Origin: Brevundimonas sp. SL130
GTDB taxonomy: Bacteria > Pseudomonadota > Alphaproteobacteria > Caulobacterales > Caulobacteraceae
Direction of reading: 5' to 3'
NCBI RefSeq assembly: GCF_026625805.1
Contig: NZ_CP113064.1
Location: forward strand, 1,426,001-1,490,000
Length of the DNA: 64,000 nt
A model generated the notes under the pieces. The model was given only the letters and a program-made list of their open reading frames with translations, was not told where the DNA came from and made no database searches. The position numbers and the translations under genes were made by a program. Positions within the stretch are counted from its first letter, which is position 1. Each line of letters starts with the position of its first letter. Positions 35,382 to 43,301 of the stretch are shown here, piece after piece.

Positions 35382-37043
35382 TCAGCGTGGGGTCAGCCGG
35401 TTCGGGTCGATGAACTGGCGCGGAATGCCCGGACCTTCGAAATAGGCGCCCAGCCAGGCGCCGCCGCCGCCGTTGAACCATTCGACCCGAATGGCGTGTT
35501 GACCGGGTTCGAGGCGGATCGTGCCGGCGGCGGTGATCACGCCGTGATCGCCGTCATTGTCCACGACCGTCTTGCCGTCGATATAGAGTTTGCTGCCGTC
35601 GTCCGAGGCGGTCGAGAAGCCGTATTCCCCGGCGGTGTCGATCTGGATCTGGCCTTCGAACACCACGGCGACGGCGTCTTCGCGCGGCAGGGTCAGGTCG
35701 TCGACCGTGATCTCATGCGCCTTGCCGGACGCGACCGGCGTCAGACGGGAGAAGTCGGGCAGCCGCACCGGGCTCTCCGGCAGCAGATAGACGCTGTAGG
35801 TCACGCCCCGGCTCGCGGCGATGCGCGGGTCCAGAACGCGGAAATAGCCGACCGACGGAACGCTGGCCGGCTTTCCATCGACGAACAGACCGGCGCGCAC
35901 GATGGTGTTGCGGCTGATCTCGACCGGAGCGGCGTAGAGGGGGGAGGCGGGCGTCGGCGTCGAGTTGTCGAGCGTGTAGCGCACCTCGCCGACGGCGTTC
36001 GGGTTTTGCAAGCTCATCCGGGCCGGGCCGTCGACGAACAGGCCGCCGGGCGGGGTGTTGCCCGATCCGGCCGGCAGGATGACTGGTGCGGTGTAGAAGC
36101 TGCTGGTGCGATAGGCCTGGACCGGCATGGCCTCGCCCTGAAGGATCGGACGCACCGGCCGGCCCAGCCAGGCGTAGGGAACGTCGGCGCCCAGTAGCCA
36201 GGCGACGGTCGCGCCCGTGTCGAAGGTGTTGATGGGCAGGTCCAGTTCGACGCCCGGTTTGACCCCTTCGCCATAGGCGATCCAGGGGATTTCCAACTCG
36301 GCCAGGCTTTCGCCGCCATGGCCCTTGCCGACGCCGCCGTGATCGGAGGTCACCAGAATGACCGTGTCCTCGGCGATTCCGGCGTCCACCGTCGCCTGGC
36401 GAATGCGGCCGATCAGGGCGTCGGCCTTGGTCACCGCTTCATAATAGTGGGGCGTGCCGTGGCCGTCGGCGTGTCCGGCGTGATCGACGTGGTCCAGGTG
36501 GATGAAGAGGAAGTCCGGATGCCGGGCCTTGATATAGTCTATGGCCAGGTCGGTGGTCCTGTCCTCGTCCGCGCCATGGGCGTCGTAGTCGACGAAGCGG
36601 TGGTCGTAGAGACGGCCGAAGCCGTCCCAGTTATAGATGGAGCCGATCTCTAGGCCAGGGTTCTGATCGGTCAATACCTGGAAGATCGAAGGGAAGAAGC
36701 CGCCGGAGCCGGTGACCGAGGTGGGGAAGTTGAACTCGCCCACCTGCCAGTCATTGCTGGTCACGCCATGTTGCTCGGGGCCGGCGCCGGTGAGCATCGA
36801 AGCCCAGTTGGCGCCGCTGGTGGTGGGAAGCACCCCGCGGGCATGCAGGCTCCAACTGCCCTTGGCCATCATGTCGTCGAGGACGGGCGTATCCGCCTTG
36901 ATCACGCCGTCGGGGCTGAGGCCGTCCACGCCGATGATGATGACATGGCCTGCCCTGCGGGGCTCGGCGTGGGCGACACTGACCGAGAGTACGGCGGCGA
37001 GGGCGGTCGCCAAGACAGGCAGAGATAGCAGAGGCGTACGCAT
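35382..37043 (-). CDS. Secreted alkaline-phosphatase-superfamily phosphodiesterase with chitobiase-like and PA14 domains
   Basis: 553 residues. Signal peptide MRTPLLSLPVLATALAAVLSVSVAHAE. Catalytic domain (about 30-330): metal Asp40 in VIIIGVDGLSPDGV, nucleophile Thr near residue 75 in GVLPTTSGANWASMLTG, IHLDHVDHAGHADGHG and VTSDHGGVGKGHGG. Then a CHB_HEX-like domain (VRYTLDNSTPTPASPLYAAP) and a C-terminal PA14 domain (YGFSTASDDGSKLYIDGKTVVDNDGDHG, WFNGGGGAWLGAYFEG), both carbohydrate-associated. Probably releases phosphate or a phosphonate moiety from a glycoconjugate or lipid in the periplasm. Divergent from the GntR regulator with operator 3 between them. Confidence 0.82.
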   Translation of the reverse strand: MRTPLLSLPVLATALAAVLSVSVAHAEPRRAGHVIIIGVDGLSPDGVIKADTPVLDDMMAKGSWSLHARGVLPTTSGANWASMLTGAGPEQHGVTSNDWQVGEFNFPTSVTGSGGFFPSIFQVLTDQNPGLEIGSIYNWDGFGRLYDHRFVDYDAHGADEDRTTDLAIDYIKARHPDFLFIHLDHVDHAGHADGHGTPHYYEAVTKADALIGRIRQATVDAGIAEDTVILVTSDHGGVGKGHGGESLAELEIPWIAYGEGVKPGVELDLPINTFDTGATVAWLLGADVPYAWLGRPVRPILQGEAMPVQAYRTSSFYTAPVILPAGSGNTPPGGLFVDGPARMSLQNPNAVGEVRYTLDNSTPTPASPLYAAPVEISRNTIVRAGLFVDGKPASVPSVGYFRVLDPRIAASRGVTYSVYLLPESPVRLPDFSRLTPVASGKAHEITVDDLTLPREDAVAVVFEGQIQIDTAGEYGFSTASDDGSKLYIDGKTVVDNDGDHGVITAAGTIRLEPGQHAIRVEWFNGGGGAWLGAYFEGPGIPRQFIDPNRLTPR

Positions 37044-37145
37044 GAAGGGGCTCCAGAAGGCGGCGGCGGGTCGGCGGCGGCTGCGCGGTGTCCCGCCCCA
37101 AACCCCAGGTCGCCCCGCCCACCGGATTTGCGATGAAGGCGTATC

Positions 37146-37157
37146 TGGTACATACCA
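37146..37157. promoter_or_regulatory. PhnF-type operator 3 (TGGTACATACCA)
   Basis: TGGT-ACAT-ACCA between the divergent phosphatase (start 37043) and GntR/UTRA regulator (start 37268) genes, suited to autoregulation and control of the phosphatase. Confidence 0.7.
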
Positions 37158-37267
37158 AATGCGAGAGCCTTGTTTGACGAAGCTTTCGTGAAATGGCGTC
37201 ATTCTTGGATGCGGTTTAATGATAATCGTCTGTTGTCGGATGAACTGCCGGCCGATCAGGAACCCAC

Positions 37268-38005
37268 ATGGCGAACACTGCTCTCGATCAGAGGATGGAC
37301 GGCCTCCACTATCTCGACATGCGCGACCGCGTGGCGGGTCGGATTGCGTCAGGCGAGCTGAAGCCGGCCGATAGACTGCCGTCCGAACGGAGATTGCAGG
37401 AGGAGATGGGCATGGCACGCGGCACGATCCGCGAGGGCCTGTTTCAGCTGGAAGCCGAGGGACTGATCTATCGGCGAGACCGCAGTGGATGGTACGTGTC
37501 GCCGCCGCCGGTGGTCTATGATCCGACCCGCTGGGAAGGCTTTATCTCTTATGTGGAGGCGCAGGGGCGGGTTCCGGCGACCGAAACCATCTCTGCGGAA
37601 ACCATCAGCGCCGATCCTCTGTTGGCCGAGGTGTTCGCACGACCTGCGGGCAGCCCGCTGCACATGATCCGGCGCCGACGACATGTGGATGGACGCGCTG
37701 TCCTGGTCGAGCAGATCGTGGTGGATGCGGCGCTGACGCCCGATCTGTTGCGGCATTCCTTCGATCAATCGCTGACGGATATATTGAAGAACGCCTACGG
37801 GCTGTCGGTCGCCCGTAATGTGGTCAGCATGCAGCCATGCGCCCTGACGGGATATGAGGCCGAGGCCTTGCGGCTGAAGTCCGGCCTGCCGGGCCTTGCG
37901 GTTCAGCGCACCAGCTATGACGCCCAGGGGCGGGTGGTGGAGTTTGATCGCGAACACTGGCGCCATGACGCCGTGCGGATCAGTGTGGATACGCGCGTCC
38001 GCTGA
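37268..38005 (+). CDS. GntR/UTRA transcriptional regulator, PhnF/PhnR-like
   Basis: 245 residues. N-terminal GntR winged helix (VAGRIASGELKPADRLPSERRLQEEMGMARGTIREGLFQLEAEGLIYRR) and C-terminal UTRA ligand domain (GSPLHMIRRRRHVDGRAVLVEQIVV; YGLSVARNVVSMQPCALTGYEAEALRL). The ribosome site AGGAA is 7 bases before the ATG. Neighbours are phosphonate genes, and four TGGT-N4-ACCA palindromes lie nearby, so it is probably the phosphonate-responsive repressor. Ligand unknown; 2-aminoethylphosphonate is a candidate. Confidence 0.87.
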   Translation: MANTALDQRMDGLHYLDMRDRVAGRIASGELKPADRLPSERRLQEEMGMARGTIREGLFQLEAEGLIYRRDRSGWYVSPPPVVYDPTRWEGFISYVEAQGRVPATETISAETISADPLLAEVFARPAGSPLHMIRRRRHVDGRAVLVEQIVVDAALTPDLLRHSFDQSLTDILKNAYGLSVARNVVSMQPCALTGYEAEALRLKSGLPGLAVQRTSYDAQGRVVEFDREHWRHDAVRISVDTRVR

Positions 38006-38010
38006 AGCCG

Positions 38011-38811
38011 CTAGGCCGGGTCCGCGACGTGCAGACGGGTGTCCCATTGGGCGGCGGCGCGGGCGAGGGCGTTTGACGGGGGCAGGTCCGTCACCAGGTC
38101 CTGAACGTCGCGGAAGGCCGCGACCTGAATGAAGCCCGACTTGGCCAGTTTGGTGTGGTCCGCCAACACGACCACGCGCCGCGCCGGCTCGAGCAGGCTC
38201 TGTTTGAACGAGGCCTCGTCGGCGTCAAAGTCCAGGAAGCCCCGCTCGGGGTCCACGGCGCCCATTGAGAGTATCGTCAGGTCGGGGGCGAAGCGGCGGC
38301 AGAAGGCTTTGGATTCCGGGCCGAAGGCGGCGTTGTGAACCGGATTGACCTGTCCCCCCGCCAGCAGCAGGCGTTGACCGGGATGACCCAGGACCTCGTG
38401 GGCGATCTCGACACTGTTGGTGACGATGGTCAGGTTGCGTACCGACGCCAGGGCGCGGGCGAGCCAGTGGCAGGTGGTGCCGGAATCGAGCAGCAGGGTC
38501 ATGCCTTCGGTGACAAGGCTGGCGGCCTTCTGGGCGATTTTCTGCTTCGCCTCGGCGTTTTCGCGAAGGCGGATGCGATAGGGCGCCTCGATCAGATTGT
38601 TGGTCGAGGACAGGCCGCCGTGCACCTTCTGCACGACGCCGCTGCGCTCCAGCTGGCGGGCGTCGCGGCGAATGGTCTCCTCGGAGACGTCAAACCGCTC
38701 GGCGAGCTCGGACACCGTCCAGAAGACCTTTTCCTCAAGCAGCTGAAGGATTTCGGCCAGCCGGGCGCCCTGGCTGAGGTGTTTTGAATCTTTGGCGGCG
38801 GTCTGGCTCAT
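38011..38811 (-). CDS. DeoR-family repressor, GlpR-like
   Basis: 266 residues. HTH: RLAEILQLLEEKVFWTVSELAERFDVSEETIRRDARQLERSGVVQKVHGG; DeoR sensor domain with LLLDSGTTCHWLARAL, TIVTNSVEIAHEVL and VVLADHTKLAKSGF, the sugar-phosphate isomerase-like fold. It senses a phosphorylated metabolite. Convergent with the GntR gene (5-base gap) and divergent from the next TonB receptor, across a repeat-rich control region, so it likely regulates that receptor. Confidence 0.88.
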   Translation of the reverse strand: MSQTAAKDSKHLSQGARLAEILQLLEEKVFWTVSELAERFDVSEETIRRDARQLERSGVVQKVHGGLSSTNNLIEAPYRIRLRENAEAKQKIAQKAASLVTEGMTLLLDSGTTCHWLARALASVRNLTIVTNSVEIAHEVLGHPGQRLLLAGGQVNPVHNAAFGPESKAFCRRFAPDLTILSMGAVDPERGFLDFDADEASFKQSLLEPARRVVVLADHTKLAKSGFIQVAAFRDVQDLVTDLPPSNALARAAAQWDTRLHVADPA

Positions 38812-39141
38812 GGTCGATCACCTGTAACAACGCCAAATCTCACAAACAACCACATAATTTCCCACAAGACTCTCATATAAATGGGGTTATGGGCGGCCTC
38901 GTCTTTCGTTCAGGGGGCGGACTAAAACGTCACATATGTGTCTAATGCGAGTTATTATGTTTAATAAACAATAATATAGACGGTTTTTGCACTTGGTTGT
39001 GACACGGCGCGAATTCCCACACGGATCAACATAATTCAACATAAATCCCTCAAACCGTCACATGACTGAAACGCCCCGGACCTATTCAGGTCGCGCTTGG
39101 TGACGGCGGCCAGACGGGTCGTGCGGTCGGACCGAGCCGCT
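38812..39141. promoter_or_regulatory. AT-rich control region with repeated AACATAA-type motifs
   Basis: A 330-base AT-rich stretch between the divergent DeoR gene and TonB receptor. It contains the palindromes CACATATGTG (38931-38940) and TGTTTAATAAACA (38958-38970), tandem copies TCAACATAAT-TCAACATAAA (39026-39045), an inverted TTATTATGTTT (38952-38962) and ACCACATAATTT (38849-38860). Recurrence of AACATAA(T) fits several DeoR-type binding sites. No reading frame of note. Confidence 0.5.
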
Positions 39142-39153
39142 TGGTTCACACCA
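39142..39153. promoter_or_regulatory. PhnF-type operator 4 (TGGTTCACACCA)
   Basis: TGGT-TCAC-ACCA, ending 22 bases before the TonB receptor ATG. It links the receptor to the phosphonate regulon through the GntR/UTRA protein 1 kb away, by the same half-sites and spacing as the other three. Confidence 0.65.
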
Positions 39154-39175
39154 GTTTGTCGGGGGACACCTAATC

Positions 39176-41962
39176 ATGTCGAAGCGATATCCCGTTCGGG
39201 TCATGGGCCCGAACCTCAAGAAGGTTCTATTGGCGACGGTGTCGGCTATTGCGGCCGGCGTCAGCGCCTCCGCAGCCTTCGCCCAGGAGGCGCCGGCCGC
39301 CGAGGTGGACGAAATCGTCGTCACCGGGTTCCGCAAGTCGCTGAGCGATGCGCGCGCGATCAAACAGGACTCGGTCATTCAGGTGGACGCCATCGTCGCC
39401 GAGGACATGGCCAAGTTCCCGGATCTCAACCTGGCGGAGTCGCTGCAGCGCCTGCCCGGCGTGCAGATCAACCGTGAAGCCGGCGAAGGTCGTCGGATCT
39501 CGCTGCGGGGCCTCGGCCCGGACTTCGCTCGGGTTCAACTGAACGGCATGGAAGTGCTGGGCAATGTCGACTCCGCTCAGGACAGCCGTGGTCAGCGCTC
39601 GCGCGACCGTGCGTTCGATTTCAACATCTTCGCGTCGGAACTGTTCTCGCGGGTTGAAGTCGAAAAGACCTTTGAGGCGGCTCAGAAAGAGGGCGGCATG
39701 GCCGGGACTGTCGGTCTCTTCACCGGCAAGCCGTTCGACTACGCCGTCGGCGCCGACGGCGCCTTGTCGATGAAGGTCGGCACCAATGAATATACCGAAG
39801 ACACCCAGCCGCGCATCGCCGCCCTGTTCACCCAAAACTGGGACAATGTGTTCGGCGTCTCCTTCTCGGCCGCCTACAGCAAGCGCGAGACGACGGAGCA
39901 GGGCCACAACACCTACAACTACTCCAAGCCCAGCGCGGCGACGCTCCAGAGCCTGGTCGATAAGGGACTGGATATTTCCAACCTGAGCGCTGCCCAACAG
40001 ACCAAGTTCCTGTCCGGCGACCTGTATTTCGCCGACGGCAACCGTATCTCGTCCTGGAACGCCGAGCAGGAGCGTTTGGGCCTGACGGCGGCGGTGCAGT
40101 GGCGTCCGATGGACGGCATGGAGCTGACGCTCGACATGCTGCACGGCGAGTTCACGACGCGCCGTGACGAGTATCACCTCGCCACCCGTCCGCTGGCCTC
40201 GACGGGTTCGGTCGCCTTCGACACCGCCGCCGGCGGCGTCTGGCCTTCGATCTTCCAATCGGCCTCGGTCATCAACGATCTGACCTGGGACAGCGACAAC
40301 TACGTCACCATGACCGACGTCACGGGCACGACCTTCGGCAGCGAGCATCGCCGGTCGCTGAACGAGAACAAGTTCAACCAGGTCGCCCTGACCGGCGAGT
40401 GGGAGATGTCGGACCGTCTGAAGTTCGACGGTCATGTGGGCTGGGAAAAGTCGACCTATGACACCCCCTACGACGACAAGCTGTATATGCGCGCCAAGGG
40501 CAATCTGATCGCCAACTATGGCGAGAACGGCCAGTCGGTTTCGTTCGAATATCCGAACTGGGATCCGACCGATCCGGCCAACTACGCGATGGACTCGTTC
40601 TATTACCGCAGCTTCAGTAATGAATCGGAACTGCACGAGGGTGAGTTGAACGCCCGGTACGCACTGAACGACACCTGGACGCTGCGCGCCGGCGTCGCCT
40701 ATCACAAGTTCCGTCAGGAAGGCATCGACATCTTCTACGACGACAACGTCAACGGCACGCGGTCGAAGATGCGCGGCACGTCGGTCAACGACGTCACCTC
40801 GGTCTTCACCAACGCCTTCGGGTCGTGGCTGGTCGGCGACTACGACAAGGCCTTCGCCAAATACAACGAGTACCACCGTCTGGAGCCGAACAAGGACGGC
40901 ACCGGTGGCGCGTTGCAGGACATCGAGAACGTCTACGAGACGACCGAAGAAACCCTGTCGGGCTTTGTGCAGGCCGACTGGGACAGTGACCTGGGCGGCC
41001 GTCGCTTCCGAGGCAATATCGGCGCGCGCGGCTACAGCACCGATACCCACAGCACCGGCTGGATCCAGGGCGACAGCTACGCCTATCTGGGCACGACCGA
41101 TGTCGAGGGCGGCTATGACGGCGTCCTGCCGGCCATGAACTCGGTGCTGGAAGTGACGCCGGAGGTGCTGGTGCGCTTCTCGGCGACACAGAACCTGAAC
41201 CGTCCGGGCCTCAGCTCGATGGCGGCGGAAGGCAGCGCCTTCCAGGATCCGGACACCGGCGAGATCACCGCTTCGCGCGGCAATCCGAACCTGGAACCCT
41301 ACAAGGACACCACCCTGGACTTCGCCGTCGAATACTATTTCGGCGATGTGGGCCTGATGTCGGCCAGTGTCTTCCATAAGGACATCAAGAACTTCATCGG
41401 ATCGGTGACGCTTGAGAATGTCCCGTTCAGCGAGACGGGCGTGCCCTTCTCGACGATCCCCGGCGCAACGGCCGCGACGATCGTCACCGAGTTCTCGATG
41501 CCTGTGAATGTGGAAGGCAACAATCAGCTAACGGGCCTGGAGCTGGCGGCGCAGAGCCAGCTTTCCTTCTTGCCGGCGCCGTTCGACAATCTGGGCGTGG
41601 TCGCCAACTACACCTATGTCGATGCGGACGACGCGCTGACGGGCATCTCTAAAACCAGCTATAACGCCACCGTCTATTACGAGACCGATCAATGGGGCGC
41701 GCGCGCCTCGCTGAACCACCGTGACAAGTGGTATTCGGGTCGCAACGACAGCATCATGAGCGCCAGTACGCGCGGGTTCGAAGGCGGCACCTATATCGAC
41801 GCCGCAGCCTTCTTCAACATCACCGACGACATGCAGCTGACGCTGGACGCCGTCAATCTGACGAACGAGAAGGACACCCAGTTCTGGGGTCAGAACGAGT
41901 ACCTGTACAATCAGAACCAGAGCGGAACGACCTATACGGTCGGCCTGACCTACAAGTTCTGA
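39176..41962 (+). CDS. TonB-dependent receptor, Xanthomonas/Caulobacter type, phosphonate regulon
   Basis: 928 residues. Signal peptide ending ASAAFAQE; TonB-box-like VDEIVVTGFRKSL; plug with AEDMAKFPDLNLAESLQRLPGVQINREAGEGRRISLRGLG typical of the TIGR01782 group; barrel ending YTVGLTYKF. This group often takes up oligosaccharides or other complex nutrients. Control region carries both a PhnF-type site and candidate DeoR sites, so the ligand may be a phosphonate- or phosphate-bearing glycan or lipid. A strong terminator follows, then the sulfotransferase/hydroxylase genes. Confidence 0.93.
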   Translation: MSKRYPVRVMGPNLKKVLLATVSAIAAGVSASAAFAQEAPAAEVDEIVVTGFRKSLSDARAIKQDSVIQVDAIVAEDMAKFPDLNLAESLQRLPGVQINREAGEGRRISLRGLGPDFARVQLNGMEVLGNVDSAQDSRGQRSRDRAFDFNIFASELFSRVEVEKTFEAAQKEGGMAGTVGLFTGKPFDYAVGADGALSMKVGTNEYTEDTQPRIAALFTQNWDNVFGVSFSAAYSKRETTEQGHNTYNYSKPSAATLQSLVDKGLDISNLSAAQQTKFLSGDLYFADGNRISSWNAEQERLGLTAAVQWRPMDGMELTLDMLHGEFTTRRDEYHLATRPLASTGSVAFDTAAGGVWPSIFQSASVINDLTWDSDNYVTMTDVTGTTFGSEHRRSLNENKFNQVALTGEWEMSDRLKFDGHVGWEKSTYDTPYDDKLYMRAKGNLIANYGENGQSVSFEYPNWDPTDPANYAMDSFYYRSFSNESELHEGELNARYALNDTWTLRAGVAYHKFRQEGIDIFYDDNVNGTRSKMRGTSVNDVTSVFTNAFGSWLVGDYDKAFAKYNEYHRLEPNKDGTGGALQDIENVYETTEETLSGFVQADWDSDLGGRRFRGNIGARGYSTDTHSTGWIQGDSYAYLGTTDVEGGYDGVLPAMNSVLEVTPEVLVRFSATQNLNRPGLSSMAAEGSAFQDPDTGEITASRGNPNLEPYKDTTLDFAVEYYFGDVGLMSASVFHKDIKNFIGSVTLENVPFSETGVPFSTIPGATAATIVTEFSMPVNVEGNNQLTGLELAAQSQLSFLPAPFDNLGVVANYTYVDADDALTGISKTSYNATVYYETDQWGARASLNHRDKWYSGRNDSIMSASTRGFEGGTYIDAAAFFNITDDMQLTLDAVNLTNEKDTQFWGQNEYLYNQNQSGTTYTVGLTYKF

Positions 41963-41982
41963 TCCGACGCTTAGACTAGGCT

Positions 41983-42020
41983 GGGCGCTCCGCTCCCCTT
42001 CGGGGGCGGGGCGCCCTTTT
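41983..42020 (+). terminator. Rho-independent terminator after TonB receptor gene
   Basis: A long G/C stem, GGGCGCTCCGCTCCCC (41983-41998) against GGGGGCGGGGCGCCC (42002-42016) around TTC, followed by TTTT. It ends only 4 bases before the next start codon, so genes downstream either depend on read-through or have a promoter inside the receptor gene. Confidence 0.85.
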
Positions 42021-42024
42021 CTGG

Positions 42025-42675
42025 ATGTCCAGAAGCATGATCGTTTCCCACCGCCACCGGTTCATCTTCGCCGCCGTGCCCAAGACCGGCACCCATGCGG
42101 TGCGGCGCGCCCTGCGCGAGCAGATGGGCGAGGAGGATCTGGAGCAGGTGGGGCTGTTCATCGACAAGCGCTTCCCGTGGGAAGACCTGGCGGCCATCCG
42201 CCATGGGCATCTGTCGTTGCGGCAGATCCGGCCTTACGTCGGCGAGGAGGCGTTCGCCGACTATCTGAAGTTCGCCTTCGTGCGCAATCCGTTCGACCGC
42301 TTCGTCTCCTACTGCGCCTTCATGCTGCGCGACGGCGACGTGTTTCAGCGCCAGCCGCGCGAGGTGATGCGCCATTTCCTGTTTCAGAAGCCGCCGGAAC
42401 AGCATGTCCTGTTCCAGTCTCAGGCGTCGTTGCTGGTCGATGATGACGGCAAGACCCTGCTGACCGATCAGGTGGGGCGGGTGGAGGAGATGCAGGCTTC
42501 GTATGACGCCCTGTGCACGCGGATCGGCATAGACTCGCGTCCGTTGGACCGGGTGAACGGCACGGAGCGGAAGGATTACCGCCTCTATTATGACCAGGCT
42601 CTGATCGACGGCGTCGCCGCCCGTTATGCTCAGGACCTGGATCTGTTCGGCTATGGGTTCGAAGGACTGAGGTGA
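42025..42675 (+). CDS. Sulfotransferase, family 2 type
   Basis: 216 residues. PAPS-binding 5' loop FIFAAVPKTGTHAVRRAL (residues 13-30) and the 3'-phosphate motif FVRNPFDRFVSYC (85-97) are intact. It moves a sulfuryl group from PAPS to a hydroxyl or amine acceptor. No signal peptide, so cytoplasmic. First of four tightly packed genes with two Asp/Asn hydroxylases and a second sulfotransferase. The acceptor is unknown. ATG at MIVSHRH four codons in is an alternative start. Confidence 0.82.
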   Translation: MSRSMIVSHRHRFIFAAVPKTGTHAVRRALREQMGEEDLEQVGLFIDKRFPWEDLAAIRHGHLSLRQIRPYVGEEAFADYLKFAFVRNPFDRFVSYCAFMLRDGDVFQRQPREVMRHFLFQKPPEQHVLFQSQASLLVDDDGKTLLTDQVGRVEEMQASYDALCTRIGIDSRPLDRVNGTERKDYRLYYDQALIDGVAARYAQDLDLFGYGFEGLR

Positions 42676-43301
42676 TGGCCATGACGCTTGCGCCCGCCGC
42701 CAATCCGAGAAAGACAACGACGGTCCGGAGGCTGGGGGCTGTCGATATCACCGCCTTGCACGCCGCCGTGCTCGCGATCCCCGAAACGGTCTGGGATGCG
42801 GAAAACCAGAGCAAGCCGAACAAGTTTGAGGTTCTGGACCAGACGCGGCACATCGTGTTCCGCTTCATCGACAGTCCGCGCGACTGGCGCGGTTCGCATG
42901 ATCGCCCGCTCTGGAGCGAATGGCGCGACCTGCTGGAGCCGGTGCTGGCCAGGGCGGTTCAGGCCTATGGCTATCAGCGCGGCGTCTTTCCCCGCGTGAT
43001 GCTGGCCCGGATGCCGGCGGGCGGGCTGATCCATCCGCATATCGACGCCAATCTGGCCGCCAAATGGCCGCACAAGATCCATGTGCCGATCACCACCAAT
43101 CCTGGCGTCGTCTCCTTCTTCGGCGGAGAGGAGCACCGGTTCCCGGCGGCCGAGGCTGTCGAGGTCAATAATCTGGGGCCGCACTGGGTGCGCAACGACG
43201 GCGTGACGGACCGTATTCATCTGATCTTCGAATACTATGACGCGGACCAGCAGGATCCGGACTGGCTGGCGCCCTTGCTGGCGGCCGGCGCGGCGCGATG
43301 A
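42675..43301 (+). CDS. Aspartyl/asparaginyl beta-hydroxylase-like 2OG-Fe(II) oxygenase
   Basis: 208 residues. The double-stranded beta-helix shows GLIHPHIDANLAAKWPHKIHVPI (first metal His, with HxD), then GPHWVRNDGVTDRIHLIFEYYD (second His and the 2OG-binding Arg). This is the Asp_Arg_Hydrox family, which hydroxylates the beta carbon of Asp or Asn in peptides, or free substrates. The start shares one base with the sulfotransferase stop (TGATG), and the stop overlaps the next start, so translation is coupled through the operon. Confidence 0.82.
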   Translation: MAMTLAPAANPRKTTTVRRLGAVDITALHAAVLAIPETVWDAENQSKPNKFEVLDQTRHIVFRFIDSPRDWRGSHDRPLWSEWRDLLEPVLARAVQAYGYQRGVFPRVMLARMPAGGLIHPHIDANLAAKWPHKIHVPITTNPGVVSFFGGEEHRFPAAEAVEVNNLGPHWVRNDGVTDRIHLIFEYYDADQQDPDWLAPLLAAGAAR

